From the NCBI GenBank assembly GCA_017432825.1, contig JAFRIJ010000006.1:1-47479 (forward strand): a stretch of 47,479 nt of DNA. Direction: 5' to 3'. Source of the DNA: Bacilli bacterium (GTDB taxonomy: Bacteria > Bacillota_I > Bacilli_A > RF39 > UBA660). Below, piece after piece: positions 25,701 to 33,808 of the stretch; position 1 is the stretch's first letter, and the number at the start of each line of letters is the position of its first letter. A model generated the notes under the pieces. It was given only the letters and a program-made list of their open reading frames with translations, was not told the DNA's origin and made no database searches. The position numbers and the translations under genes are program-made.

Positions 25701-28700
25701 AGTGTCTACGGAGGAAGTGCTCTTGGGACTGTTAATGGAGCAGCTGGTTGTACAACCGTATCTTCAAGTAATACTCATGTAATAGTAAATTCAGGAACCA
25801 ATGCCAATATATTTGGCGGAGGACAAGGAGACGCAAATGATTCAGCTATACCACGTGTTTGTGGTAATGTAACCGTAGATATAAACGGAGGAACTAATAC
25901 TAATATTTATGGAGGCAACGACTTAAAAGGAACACCAAATGGAAGAGTAACAGTAAGTATAAATGGTGGAACTAATACTAGTGCTTATGCTGGAGGTAAT
26001 CAAACAACAGTAACAGAGCCCTACATAAACGTAACTGGAGGAACTACAACAAACGCTTTTGGTGGAGGAAATAATGCAACAGTAACAACCAGCCATATCA
26101 CAGTAAGCGGTGGAACAGTAACCAACGCTTATGGCGGTGGTAACAATGCAGGAGTAACAACAAGTAATATGTCATTAACTGGAGGAACAGTAACTAACGC
26201 TTATGGAGGAGGTAATAACGCAGGAGTAACAACAACAAATGTAACCTTAAATGGAAGCTCTTGTACTAAAGTATTTGGAGGATCTAACGCTAGTGGAAAC
26301 GTAACAACATCAAATGTAACATGTACAAGCGGTTCCGCAACAAGCGTTTATGGAGGAAATAATCAAGGAGGAACAACTGCAACAACAAACGTAATAGTAA
26401 ATGGTGGAACCATAACTAATGCCTTTGGTGGTGGAGAAAAAACCAATGTAACTACAAAAGCAAACGTAACAATAAATGGTAATACATCCTATGTTTACGG
26501 AGGCTCAAACACAAGTGGAACAGTAACTGAAACAAACGTTAGATTAAATGGTAGTGCAACTGATGTATATGGAGGAAACAACCTAGGAGGAACCTCAACG
26601 ACTACCTTAGTAACAGTAGCAGGTAATGCAACAAACGTCTATGGTGGAGGTAACCAAGCAACAACTACAACTTCAACAATTAATTATAATTCAGGAACAG
26701 TAACTAATGTCTATGGTGGAGGAAATCAAGCAGGTGTAACCACAACAAACGTAAACTTAGGTTCAGGAAGCATAACTAATGTATTTGGAGGATCTAATAC
26801 AAGTGGTAATGTAACAACAACTAACGTTACAACAGTAACTTCAGCATCAAATTTAACAGTGTCTAACGTCTTTGGTGGAAATAACCAAGGAGGTACAACT
26901 ACAACATCTCATGTTACATTATCAAGAGGAACAATAAATAATGTCTATGGTGGTGGAGAACGAGCTGGAACCAACGCCACAAATGTAACAATAAATGGCG
27001 CAACAATTAACCAAACCGTTTTTGGTGGAGGAGATAATGCTCAAGTAACCACCGACACTAGCGTAAATATAACTAATAATTCTAGAATAATAGGAAACGT
27101 TTTTGGTGGTGGAAATAATGGAGCTGTATTAGGAAATACAGTTGTAAATACAAATTCATCAACAATAGATTCTAATGTATATGGTGGAGGAAACCAAGCA
27201 GATGTAGAAGGAACTACAACCGTAACAATAGCAAATAATTCACTAATAAAGCAAAGTGTTTTTGGTGGCGGAAATGTTGGTGAAGTGGATAGTGAAACAA
27301 CAGTTGAAATAAATAATTCTACCGTTAAACAAAATGTTTATGGTGGAGGAAATCAAGCAACTGTAAACGATGATACCAATGTAACAATAAATAATTCAAC
27401 AACTATAGAAGGAAATGTCTATGGTGGCGGAAATGCTGGAGAAGTAGAGGGAATAACAAATGTTGAAGTAAATAATGCGACAGTAGAACAAAACGTTTAC
27501 GGAGGAGGAAACTTAGCAAGTGCTAATGACGATACCAATGTAATAATAAATAATTCAGCAGCCATAGAAGGAAATGTCTATGGTGGTGGAAATGCTGCAG
27601 CAGTAGAAGCAAGTACTAACGTAACAGTCGATTCAGCAACCATAGAAGGAAATATCTTCGGCGGTGGAAATAATGGAATGGTATTTGAAGGCACTATAGT
27701 AAAAGTAAAAAATGCTACCATACTAGAAAGTGTTTATGCTGGTGGAAACGGAGCAACAGCAATCGTCATGGGAGATACCTTATTAAATATAGAAGGAACC
27801 ACAAGCGTAACCCATCACGTCTTTGGCGGAGGTAATGCTGCCGCTACAGGATGTGCTCAAGACATAGAAGATATCGGCGGAAATGTAATAGCAATATGTA
27901 CAAATCCTAGCAATTCATCAAGTGAAGTAAATATAGCAGGAGCAACCATTGGAGGAAACGTTTACGGGGGAGCAAATACATCTGTGTTATACGGAGAAAC
28001 AACCGTAAACATTGGTAAAGATGTAACACCTCAAGCTTATAACTTAACTAAAGGAAATATTACAATAAACGGGACAGTTTTTGGTGGTGGAGAAGCAAAT
28101 GCATCAGGTAGTGAAGATTATGATTATAGCTTTATAAGTGTAACAAAAGGAATAAATATAAATATTGATGCAAATGGTCATAACACATATTTAATAAATG
28201 GATCAATATTCGGAAGTGGTAATGCTTCATCTTCAGGTGGATATAGTTACATATATATTAAAAATTATGGTAACTCTACAAATTATAAAAGCAATATATC
28301 CATACAAAGAACAGATATAGTAACATTAGATAATAGTGCTATAAAACTATCAGGAGCAACTGATAGAACAAACAAATATAAAGCTGAATTATTTACATTT
28401 AGTAGAATAGGAGAATTAAAACTAAAAAATAATTCAACAGTCTACCTAGAGAAGGGAGCTAATTTATTAGAATCATTATCTAGCTTAAAAGATCAAAATA
28501 ATAGTGAAGTATATGAAACAGTAACAATTAATGAAAACACAGGAGTAGTTACTAAAAATGTAGATAATAGAGTATACATGATAGAAGGTAAAAATTTAAA
28601 TATTTCCGATGATGAATCATTAGGTTCATACGGAGATGTTAATGGAATGGCTTTCTTTGGAATGTTTACTTTAGATAGAAATGGTAATGTAGCAACAGCA

Positions 28701-30836
28701 ATGTATTCTCCACAATATGATTCAGGAGATGAAGTTCCAAGTTCAGAGCTATACTATTTCTCAAGTGGTAGTTATGTAGTAGGAAAGCATAAATCAAATC
28801 ACGATTATTACGTAGATGGTTTCTATACTAACTACGTTAACGAAGATGGAGAAACAATAAAAACAGATTACATAATTCCAACACCAGATAATGCAACATT
28901 CTATCGTTGGGTAGTAGGAGAACAAGTAGATAATATAGAATTTACTCTTACAGCATCTAAGTACTCAACACTAGGTACATATGAATTACAACTATTAGAT
29001 TATTATGAACCAAACACAGAAATAGATATAATTGGTGTAAATTTTGATGGATTAAATAGTAATATTAACCTATTACAATCGCACCAAATTCCAAGACATG
29101 CTGCATCGACAACTGATGCTAATAAAAACTTTGGATTACAAATGGAAACGGGTACAACAGCATGGATTACGGAAGGTAATACTCAATTCCTAACAACAGG
29201 ATCAAGAGATATAGTTGGAACTACAATATATAAAAGTGAAAACTCAAATGCAATACCAAGTTTTATCTTCTATTTGCATCATTCTAAAAACCTAGATATA
29301 ACACAAGATTTAGGATTTGTAACAATATCATTAATGATAGTAACACCAATAAATGATTTAAGTAATAAAATTCAAAGAATAAATATTGTAGCTAATTTAA
29401 AAACAGTATTATATGAAGGAGATTATTATGAAGCTACTATAACTCCAGGACCTAAGTATCAAATGTTTGCTAATAATGCAGTTAATATAACTAATAGGAG
29501 TACATTTAGTGCCTATTATTCATTGTATTCAGCAAGTGCAACTACAATTTATCAAACAGGTGATTATAGAACTCTAGTATCAAGCTATGCATTACCAGAA
29601 AACACAAAAATAACCATGATAGATCTTGCAACATCAGGTAATCCCGACTATTATTATTACGTAATTAATCAAGCTGATTATAATGCAAGTATTCAAGAGT
29701 TACAAACACAAGGTGAAATAAGTTACAAATTGTCAAAATTTATAAAAATGGATAGCTCGAGCCCGGGTAATATATATAACGATGCAGCTGCAAACAATAG
29801 ATATTATGATTCAGTAAATCATGTAGCAGAAGAAGAATTTATCTTTATCATTGATCTTAAAGATACAAATCTAAATGCAGATGTTATAGATCAATCATTA
29901 TTATTTGAATTAAGAAAACCAAGTACTAGTAAGATAATGCCAGTACTTGATGTTGAACAAGTAAGAATGAGATATAACCTATATAATAATAAAGGTGGCA
30001 TAATTAACTTAAATGCAAGTTTAAGTAATACTAATTTATATATAGGAAAATCAACAAATTTAAATGTAATAACTGATTTTGCACAACAACAGATAAATGA
30101 TACCAAAATAATTGATACCAATTTCTATGATCAAAAACTAGGTATAAAAATAACCATATTAGATTCTAATAATAATATAGTTAACGGTGTTAGCCTTTTA
30201 GGTTTAAACTATGAATATAATGGTGTAACGTATTACCCTAGAGTAGATGGAACAACTAGATTTAATATAGCAGAAAGAGTAGCTAATGTATCATCTAGAA
30301 TAAAAATAAATGCTCAAAATGCTAATATAGCAACAGGTAACTATAAAATAAAAATAGATACGTTTGGATCATCTGACGGAATATATTATGGATTGGAATC
30401 ATCAAGACAAGAAATATTAAATATTAGAATAGTAAATGAAATATATGGATTAGAAGTAGATTTAGCAGATAATGATGTTTTGATTGATTACAAAACAGGA
30501 AAAAGTCAGGATGGAGATAACAACCTAAGATTTAATGTTAAATATTCATCTGGATTAACATCTCCAACAATAAGATTAGCTGTATTAAGAAGAACATATG
30601 ATTCAGTATTTAATTACACATACACATTATTTGACTATACAGAAATATTTAGTACTGAATTACAAAGTAGTGGAAATCAACATGAATATATAGTAGCACC
30701 AATTCCAAATAGTGAAAATTTATTAACACTAACAACAAAAGATAATCTAAAAACAGGAACATATAGATTAGAATTTAGATTATATGATTATGATACATAT
30801 ATAGGAAGTGCTTATAGAGATATAATAATAGAATAA
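22785..30836 (+). CDS. Giant surface protein with about 38 solenoid repeats
   Basis: A protein of 2683 residues. The N-terminal signal/anchor (about residues 18-38) ends FTTTYSRVVNT, like the SipW-type exits of its neighbours. Residues 40-480 are Tyr/Asn/Thr-rich with a few Cys (WVCNP, TKCPTSW). Residues 480-735 look like a parallel beta-helix lead-in. From about 739 to 1818, roughly 38 copies of a 20-30-residue unit with the core (V/A)(Y/F)GG(G/S)N follow. The remaining 850 residues are mixed beta domains without Gly-rich repeats, and no LPXTG or other sorting signal is present. I read it as a long adhesin-like or scaffold fibre. It is monocistronic; GGCGGTGAT precedes the ATG. Function is not known. 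Confidence 0.88.
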   Translation: MNISKKIGKFVKDNKIELRALFCLVIALLLAISIEIFTTTYSRVVNTASTSRIEGNTAYIDDLTADSNYLEGLNYTEIRSTSIPSGASTGYYDDANLVRVELTYDGRDYNNSNLVGAVSPINNENVNKYVYYKYYPLERNSNGTLATDSNNHNYIHIELIDNPFSKRPYVNSVEYGFNGWVCNPDSSTTSGLCNSISFKYSKADYTRYMDVPVTGGSQIKVHLNASWIPADVVTTAGDISDFNSMTMVPAPSHIETETITHYYNYRWKNNYTTMEFQRTYVNSDGNMPNGYYYKTSESSTTYTRIRNSNTKCPTSWFSTTTCYVYEPNTAGITANSIYDGSSIHIFPSFNNNNTVYATNITGYNATYMNKVEEAGGSITETETINKNVSDLEEGTTVGGYYYKVSNPTAAMLNTKEYYTSNGTLCTSTSSCTTAYKLIQYEDVRTNTDGTSIYYIHKGNDNLVIDQDNYYYLVTRDLNIFRYTSTTRLNMSNFEVNRPFTVTGTAINGTTTSGVLSLNGYDFTAANDIVIENIKIYGPNTSGTENIAAGNDSKTNNVIYANSHNLKIGRNVTSSRADNYLVAESILSGTTSALSGTFKVIVESGKYYSYHSGTMNGSSNYTFNQTTILGNDYDRIIPENKSKLKFLIGLDGYTGGRYTAGSDSLFASYTVFKSGLYGYNDDGTPNNDTTAGMYIGGYNGLIVNSLTGVKIEGGDISYATGGYGYNGGETTNATYIGMSGGTIRSIYGGAGYSTTKGNRIINVTGGTVSYSILGGSDSFSSSSTTDGVVNGDTLIYVGGTAYVGGGTDTVQGVEAGSVFGAGGGNTSSTQKGTVSNSHIIINGGTIANSVYGGGNYGSTGTQSSSAATTKIDIYAGTIGNVFGGSKSAGFSKSNYAGTSTIDINVMGGTIGNVYGGSNTKGDVYGSIDIDITGGNITNNVYGGGQGSQTVVSNNIDITIGTQGGGSTTPTIGGSVYGGSALGTVNGAAGCTTVSSSNTHVIVNSGTNANIFGGGQGDANDSAIPRVCGNVTVDINGGTNTNIYGGNDLKGTPNGRVTVSINGGTNTSAYAGGNQTTVTEPYINVTGGTTTNAFGGGNNATVTTSHITVSGGTVTNAYGGGNNAGVTTSNMSLTGGTVTNAYGGGNNAGVTTTNVTLNGSSCTKVFGGSNASGNVTTSNVTCTSGSATSVYGGNNQGGTTATTNVIVNGGTITNAFGGGEKTNVTTKANVTINGNTSYVYGGSNTSGTVTETNVRLNGSATDVYGGNNLGGTSTTTLVTVAGNATNVYGGGNQATTTTSTINYNSGTVTNVYGGGNQAGVTTTNVNLGSGSITNVFGGSNTSGNVTTTNVTTVTSASNLTVSNVFGGNNQGGTTTTSHVTLSRGTINNVYGGGERAGTNATNVTINGATINQTVFGGGDNAQVTTDTSVNITNNSRIIGNVFGGGNNGAVLGNTVVNTNSSTIDSNVYGGGNQADVEGTTTVTIANNSLIKQSVFGGGNVGEVDSETTVEINNSTVKQNVYGGGNQATVNDDTNVTINNSTTIEGNVYGGGNAGEVEGITNVEVNNATVEQNVYGGGNLASANDDTNVIINNSAAIEGNVYGGGNAAAVEASTNVTVDSATIEGNIFGGGNNGMVFEGTIVKVKNATILESVYAGGNGATAIVMGDTLLNIEGTTSVTHHVFGGGNAAATGCAQDIEDIGGNVIAICTNPSNSSSEVNIAGATIGGNVYGGANTSVLYGETTVNIGKDVTPQAYNLTKGNITINGTVFGGGEANASGSEDYDYSFISVTKGININIDANGHNTYLINGSIFGSGNASSSGGYSYIYIKNYGNSTNYKSNISIQRTDIVTLDNSAIKLSGATDRTNKYKAELFTFSRIGELKLKNNSTVYLEKGANLLESLSSLKDQNNSEVYETVTINENTGVVTKNVDNRVYMIEGKNLNISDDESLGSYGDVNGMAFFGMFTLDRNGNVATAMYSPQYDSGDEVPSSELYYFSSGSYVVGKHKSNHDYYVDGFYTNYVNEDGETIKTDYIIPTPDNATFYRWVVGEQVDNIEFTLTASKYSTLGTYELQLLDYYEPNTEIDIIGVNFDGLNSNINLLQSHQIPRHAASTTDANKNFGLQMETGTTAWITEGNTQFLTTGSRDIVGTTIYKSENSNAIPSFIFYLHHSKNLDITQDLGFVTISLMIVTPINDLSNKIQRINIVANLKTVLYEGDYYEATITPGPKYQMFANNAVNITNRSTFSAYYSLYSASATTIYQTGDYRTLVSSYALPENTKITMIDLATSGNPDYYYYVINQADYNASIQELQTQGEISYKLSKFIKMDSSSPGNIYNDAAANNRYYDSVNHVAEEEFIFIIDLKDTNLNADVIDQSLLFELRKPSTSKIMPVLDVEQVRMRYNLYNNKGGIINLNASLSNTNLYIGKSTNLNVITDFAQQQINDTKIIDTNFYDQKLGIKITILDSNNNIVNGVSLLGLNYEYNGVTYYPRVDGTTRFNIAERVANVSSRIKINAQNANIATGNYKIKIDTFGSSDGIYYGLESSRQEILNIRIVNEIYGLEVDLADNDVLIDYKTGKSQDGDNNLRFNVKYSSGLTSPTIRLAVLRRTYDSVFNYTYTLFDYTEIFSTELQSSGNQHEYIVAPIPNSENLLTLTTKDNLKTGTYRLEFRLYDYDTYIGSAYRDIIIE
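25000..28240 (+). repeat. In-frame VYGGGN solenoid repeats
   Basis: I count about 38 copies of (V/A)(Y/F)(G/A)GG/S-type units, such as GGTVTNAYGGGNNAG and ATVEQNVYGGGN. Spacing is 20-35 residues and is tighter (20-27) from about 25990 on. Many units have TTxNVTxN between the Gly blocks. At DNA level the repeats are diverged, with different codons, so they are old or selected to vary. Confidence 0.85.
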
Positions 30837-30862
30837 GAAGTATAAAAACTACTTCTTATTCT
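30830..30862 (+). terminator. Hairpin after the giant gene
   Basis: AGAATAAGAAGTA (30830-30842) and TACTTCTTATTCT (30850-30862) form a perfect 13-bp stem with a short loop. No clear T-run follows, so termination may be partial. Confidence 0.6.
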
Positions 30863-30873
30863 AAATTATATAG

Positions 30874-30902
30874 TAGACTTTAAAGAAAAAATTAGATATA
30901 AT
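30874..30902 (+). promoter_or_regulatory. Promoter for the 30926/31035 pair
   Basis: TAGACT (30874-30879), 17-base spacer, TATAAT (30897-30902). Confidence 0.6.
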
Positions 30903-30925
30903 TATCTTAATAGGGTGGTGATAAA

Positions 30926-31042
30926 ATGAATAATATTGATGTAAAAAATCTATCATATGAGGAACTGTTACGAATAAATAAAACAGTAAATGAATTTATT
31001 AGCTATTTAGAAAAAGAAAAGGAAACGATAGATAATGAATAA
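30926..31042 (+). CDS. 38-residue helical mini-protein
   Basis: AGGGTGGTGAT precedes ATG 30926. The product has an acidic and basic helix pattern (LSYEELLRINKTVNEFISYL) with a Glu/Lys-rich end, and no membrane segment. The stop overlaps the next start by eight bases, so the two proteins are probably made together. It may be a small subunit that binds the coiled-coil protein. No family recognised. Confidence 0.7.
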   Translation: MNNIDVKNLSYEELLRINKTVNEFISYLEKEKETIDNE

Positions 31043-32573
31043 TGAATTAGAAACAAGAATAAATTCAATTAAAGAAGCTATGGGAAACATGCCAAAGAAC
31101 AATGTAAAAAATAAAAATAAGTATAAAGAATACATTGAAAGTCTATTAATTGAATTAACAGAATTAAAAGAAAAAATAAATAAAGAAATAAATGATAGAT
31201 ATCAAAGTATTATTACCAAAAGCAAAAATAACAATGAATTAGATGTAGATCCAAGAATAGAAAAATACAAGGAATATATAAATTTATCTAATATTTATAA
31301 CACACCGTATGAAAAAAGCAAACTAGATAGAATAATAGACGAAATAAAAAGATTCAATCAAGATGATTTAAACAAGGTCAATGAAGATATAAAAAAAAGT
31401 ATAGAAATTTTCAATATAGTAGGAGTAAGATTAACTAAAGATAGCTTTAATTATTCAATCTACGTTAATAAATATATGTCTCTATTTTTAGAAGAATTAA
31501 AAAATAATAATTTAGAAATAGAAAAATTAAAAAGATGCTTTGAAGAAATATACTGGAAGTGTCCAGATCTAATAACAGAAATAGCATTTAATCTAAGCAA
31601 TTTATATTATCAAAACAAAAAATTATTTGATAAATATTACAATAATGAGAAAAATAAATTATTAAATGAATTAAACCTAACAGCAAAAGAAATATATAAT
31701 AACATAAAAGAATCTACAAAAAAAAATTATTTAAATGAAAAAAACAATCTAAATAATATAGTAAATAACTTTATTAATAAAATATATAATATAAATGATT
31801 TTAGCCAAGATAAAATAAGTAATTATTATAACCAAATAGGAAGTAAAGAAGGTAATATAGAAATAGTTGATAATTTACTTACTACATTAAAAGAATATAA
31901 ATATTATAAAGAATATACTTATATAATTGATGATATAAAGAATATATATAAAGAAAAAGCAAAATATAAAGACATATTTAAAAATAAATTAAAAGAAATA
32001 AATAAAGCAAATAGTAAAATAATTGGATTAACCAAAAAGTATTTTTCAAAGGAAAAAAGCAAATTTTTTAATAATAAAGATAAATTAGAAAAAATATTAT
32101 TAGATAGTGAAAATGAAATCATTAATATAAAGAAATCATACGAAGAGTTAGAATTGGATAAATTTAATGAATTAATTTTTACCTTAAATGATTCAATTTC
32201 ATTATATGATTTACTTAAAATAGCAAGTTCTTATTTTATTTATCTAAAGAATTTAATAGAAAAATTAAATGAAGGAATATCTATTGAAGAAACAAATAAA
32301 AAAATAGAAGAATTAGAAATGTTTGTTAATAGTTTTGATATAAATATAATAAGTAATATTAGTATAAATGAAGAAAGAGATATACCTACAATAATCAGTG
32401 ATAAATACAAATTATTAGGAATAAATATAACAAGTGACGCTATAGAAAATAGTTTAGATACAACAATAGAAACATTAGAAAAAATATTATTAAAAAATGT
32501 TATAGATAAAAGTAGCATAAAATATGAAGATATTGAATTTCTATGTAATTCAAATGAAATAATTAACAAATAA
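31035..32573 (+). CDS. Large cytoplasmic coiled-coil protein of unknown function
   Basis: A 512-residue Lys/Glu/Asn/Ile-rich protein with no signal or membrane helix. Long helical heptad-like stretches fill most of it, with a likely globular part around residues 130-190 (VGVRLTKDSFNYSIYVNKY, CFEEIYWKCPDL). The start overlaps the end of the preceding mini-gene; AAGGAA lies a little far upstream. It is flanked by the giant protein and the second pseudo-peptidase gene. A cytosolic scaffold for the surface system is possible but not shown. Confidence 0.75.
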   Translation: MNNELETRINSIKEAMGNMPKNNVKNKNKYKEYIESLLIELTELKEKINKEINDRYQSIITKSKNNNELDVDPRIEKYKEYINLSNIYNTPYEKSKLDRIIDEIKRFNQDDLNKVNEDIKKSIEIFNIVGVRLTKDSFNYSIYVNKYMSLFLEELKNNNLEIEKLKRCFEEIYWKCPDLITEIAFNLSNLYYQNKKLFDKYYNNEKNKLLNELNLTAKEIYNNIKESTKKNYLNEKNNLNNIVNNFINKIYNINDFSQDKISNYYNQIGSKEGNIEIVDNLLTTLKEYKYYKEYTYIIDDIKNIYKEKAKYKDIFKNKLKEINKANSKIIGLTKKYFSKEKSKFFNNKDKLEKILLDSENEIINIKKSYEELELDKFNELIFTLNDSISLYDLLKIASSYFIYLKNLIEKLNEGISIEETNKKIEELEMFVNSFDINIISNISINEERDIPTIISDKYKLLGINITSDAIENSLDTTIETLEKILLKNVIDKSSIKYEDIEFLCNSNEIINK

Positions 32574-32576
32574 TAA

Positions 32577-32605
32577 TTGCACTTAAAAATATAATATGAT
32601 ATACT
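32577..32605 (+). promoter_or_regulatory. Promoter for the operon at 32626
   Basis: TTGCAC (32577-32582), 17-base spacer, TATACT (32600-32605), with a TATGA extended element. Confidence 0.65.
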
Positions 32606-32625
32606 TTAAAATAGAAGGTGGTAAG

Positions 32626-33156
32626 ATGAAAGGATTTTTAAAATTCTTCGGGGGTATTATGGTAACAATTTATTTAATAATAGTTATTATTTTAACAGTA
32701 TTTATGTTAAATTTTAACGATTATAATGTTACTGTACTTGGAAATAAAACATATATTTTGATGACAGACGAGAAACTTGAAGGGTACAAAAAAGGGGATT
32801 TATTAGTTGTTGAAAAAAAATCAAATGACGAGATAAATATAGGAGATATGATCTTTTTCTATGAAACTGACACAGTAAAAAAAGAAGTAAACATAAATTT
32901 AGGAAAAGTAATAAATAAGCGAAGAATTACTGATACAGAAACAACATTCACAATGGAAGGAAATGTAGATTTTTCAAGCGAATACGTAATAGGATCAACA
33001 AAAGATACAAAAGCTTATAACGGAATAGGTGGAGTATTATCAGTACTAGAATCAAGATGGGTATTCTTATTACTAGTTGTATTACCAATATTGTTCATAT
33101 TCTTATATGAAATATACGCTATTGCATTAGAAGTAAAAAAACAATTAAAAAACTAA
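32626..33156 (+). CDS. Second degenerate SipW/S26-like signal peptidase
   Basis: A 176-residue paralogue of the product of 13806. Both have helices at both ends, NDYNV near the first helix, a GDLLVVEK...INIGDMIFFY beta block that aligns with GDMILAKK...IKVGDDVVYL of the active SipW, and GVLSVLESR before the last helix. The Ser of the catalytic box is replaced (region reads LMTDEKLEGYKKGDLL) and the ITHQV His is replaced within INLGKVIN. The gene is followed four bases after its stop by an exported protein with no ribosome site, as in the first copy. ATG 32626 follows GGTGG; an in-frame upstream ATG at 32596 is less likely. Confidence 0.75.
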   Translation: MKGFLKFFGGIMVTIYLIIVIILTVFMLNFNDYNVTVLGNKTYILMTDEKLEGYKKGDLLVVEKKSNDEINIGDMIFFYETDTVKKEVNINLGKVINKRRITDTETTFTMEGNVDFSSEYVIGSTKDTKAYNGIGGVLSVLESRWVFLLLVVLPILFIFLYEIYAIALEVKKQLKN

Positions 33157-33160
33157 ATAA

Positions 33161-33808
33161 ATGAATAAAAAAATATTATTAATTATTATATGCTTAATAT
33201 CTGTATCTATATTAACTTTTGTTACAATAAAAACATATGCCTTATTTGAAAGTAGAGCAAGTGGAGAAGCATCATCCAAACTAGCAACGTGGGAAATTAA
33301 GGTTAACAATACTGATATAACAAGACTAACACAAGCAAATAGAAATTTTAATCTTGGGCAAATAAGTTGGAGTAACGGCAATCATGTTAAACCAGGAAAA
33401 GGAGCACCAGGAAGCATAGGGACACTAAATATAAGTATTGTACCAACAGATACTGAAGTATCATTTACTTATGAGCTTACCTTTGATTTAAGCAATTTAG
33501 ATAATACAGAATTTCAAATATATCAAATAAGAGAAACAAATGGAGATACAATAATAAGAACTGGCGAAAATAGTTATACAGGTATAGCATATCTTAATGA
33601 TATTGAAAATGATAGAGAATATGACATAGAAGTACAATTTGTATGGAATAATAGTGCAGAAAATGATGATAATGATTATAGATTAGGATCAAGATCAAAC
33701 GAAAATATTGAAATCCCAATAACATTTAGAGTAATGCAATATACGGGCGAAACGATAGAAGAATATCAAGAAAATAATGAAGAAGAAAATAACGAAGAAT
33801 CAGGATAG
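33161..33808 (+). CDS. TasA/camelysin-like exported protein with KTYALF exit
   Basis: A 215-residue protein. The signal helix (about residues 4-24) ends IKTYALFESRASG. The mature start SSKLATWEIKVNNTDI matches the products at 19508 and 20198, and it has a WNNSAENDDNDY block like WNDDSTNGAEMDNDDD of 20198. The tail is Glu/Asn-rich. No Shine-Dalgarno precedes the ATG; it depends on the upstream pseudo-peptidase reading frame. Its 3' end overlaps the next gene by 32 bases. Confidence 0.82.
   Translation: MNKKILLIIICLISVSILTFVTIKTYALFESRASGEASSKLATWEIKVNNTDITRLTQANRNFNLGQISWSNGNHVKPGKGAPGSIGTLNISIVPTDTEVSFTYELTFDLSNLDNTEFQIYQIRETNGDTIIRTGENSYTGIAYLNDIENDREYDIEVQFVWNNSAENDDNDYRLGSRSNENIEIPITFRVMQYTGETIEEYQENNEEENNEESG

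Noticed and set aside
25000-28240. CRISPR array or simple DNA tandem repeat
   Set aside because: The periodicity is in the protein; DNA copies differ and lie in one open reading frame with no constant repeat and spacer lengths.
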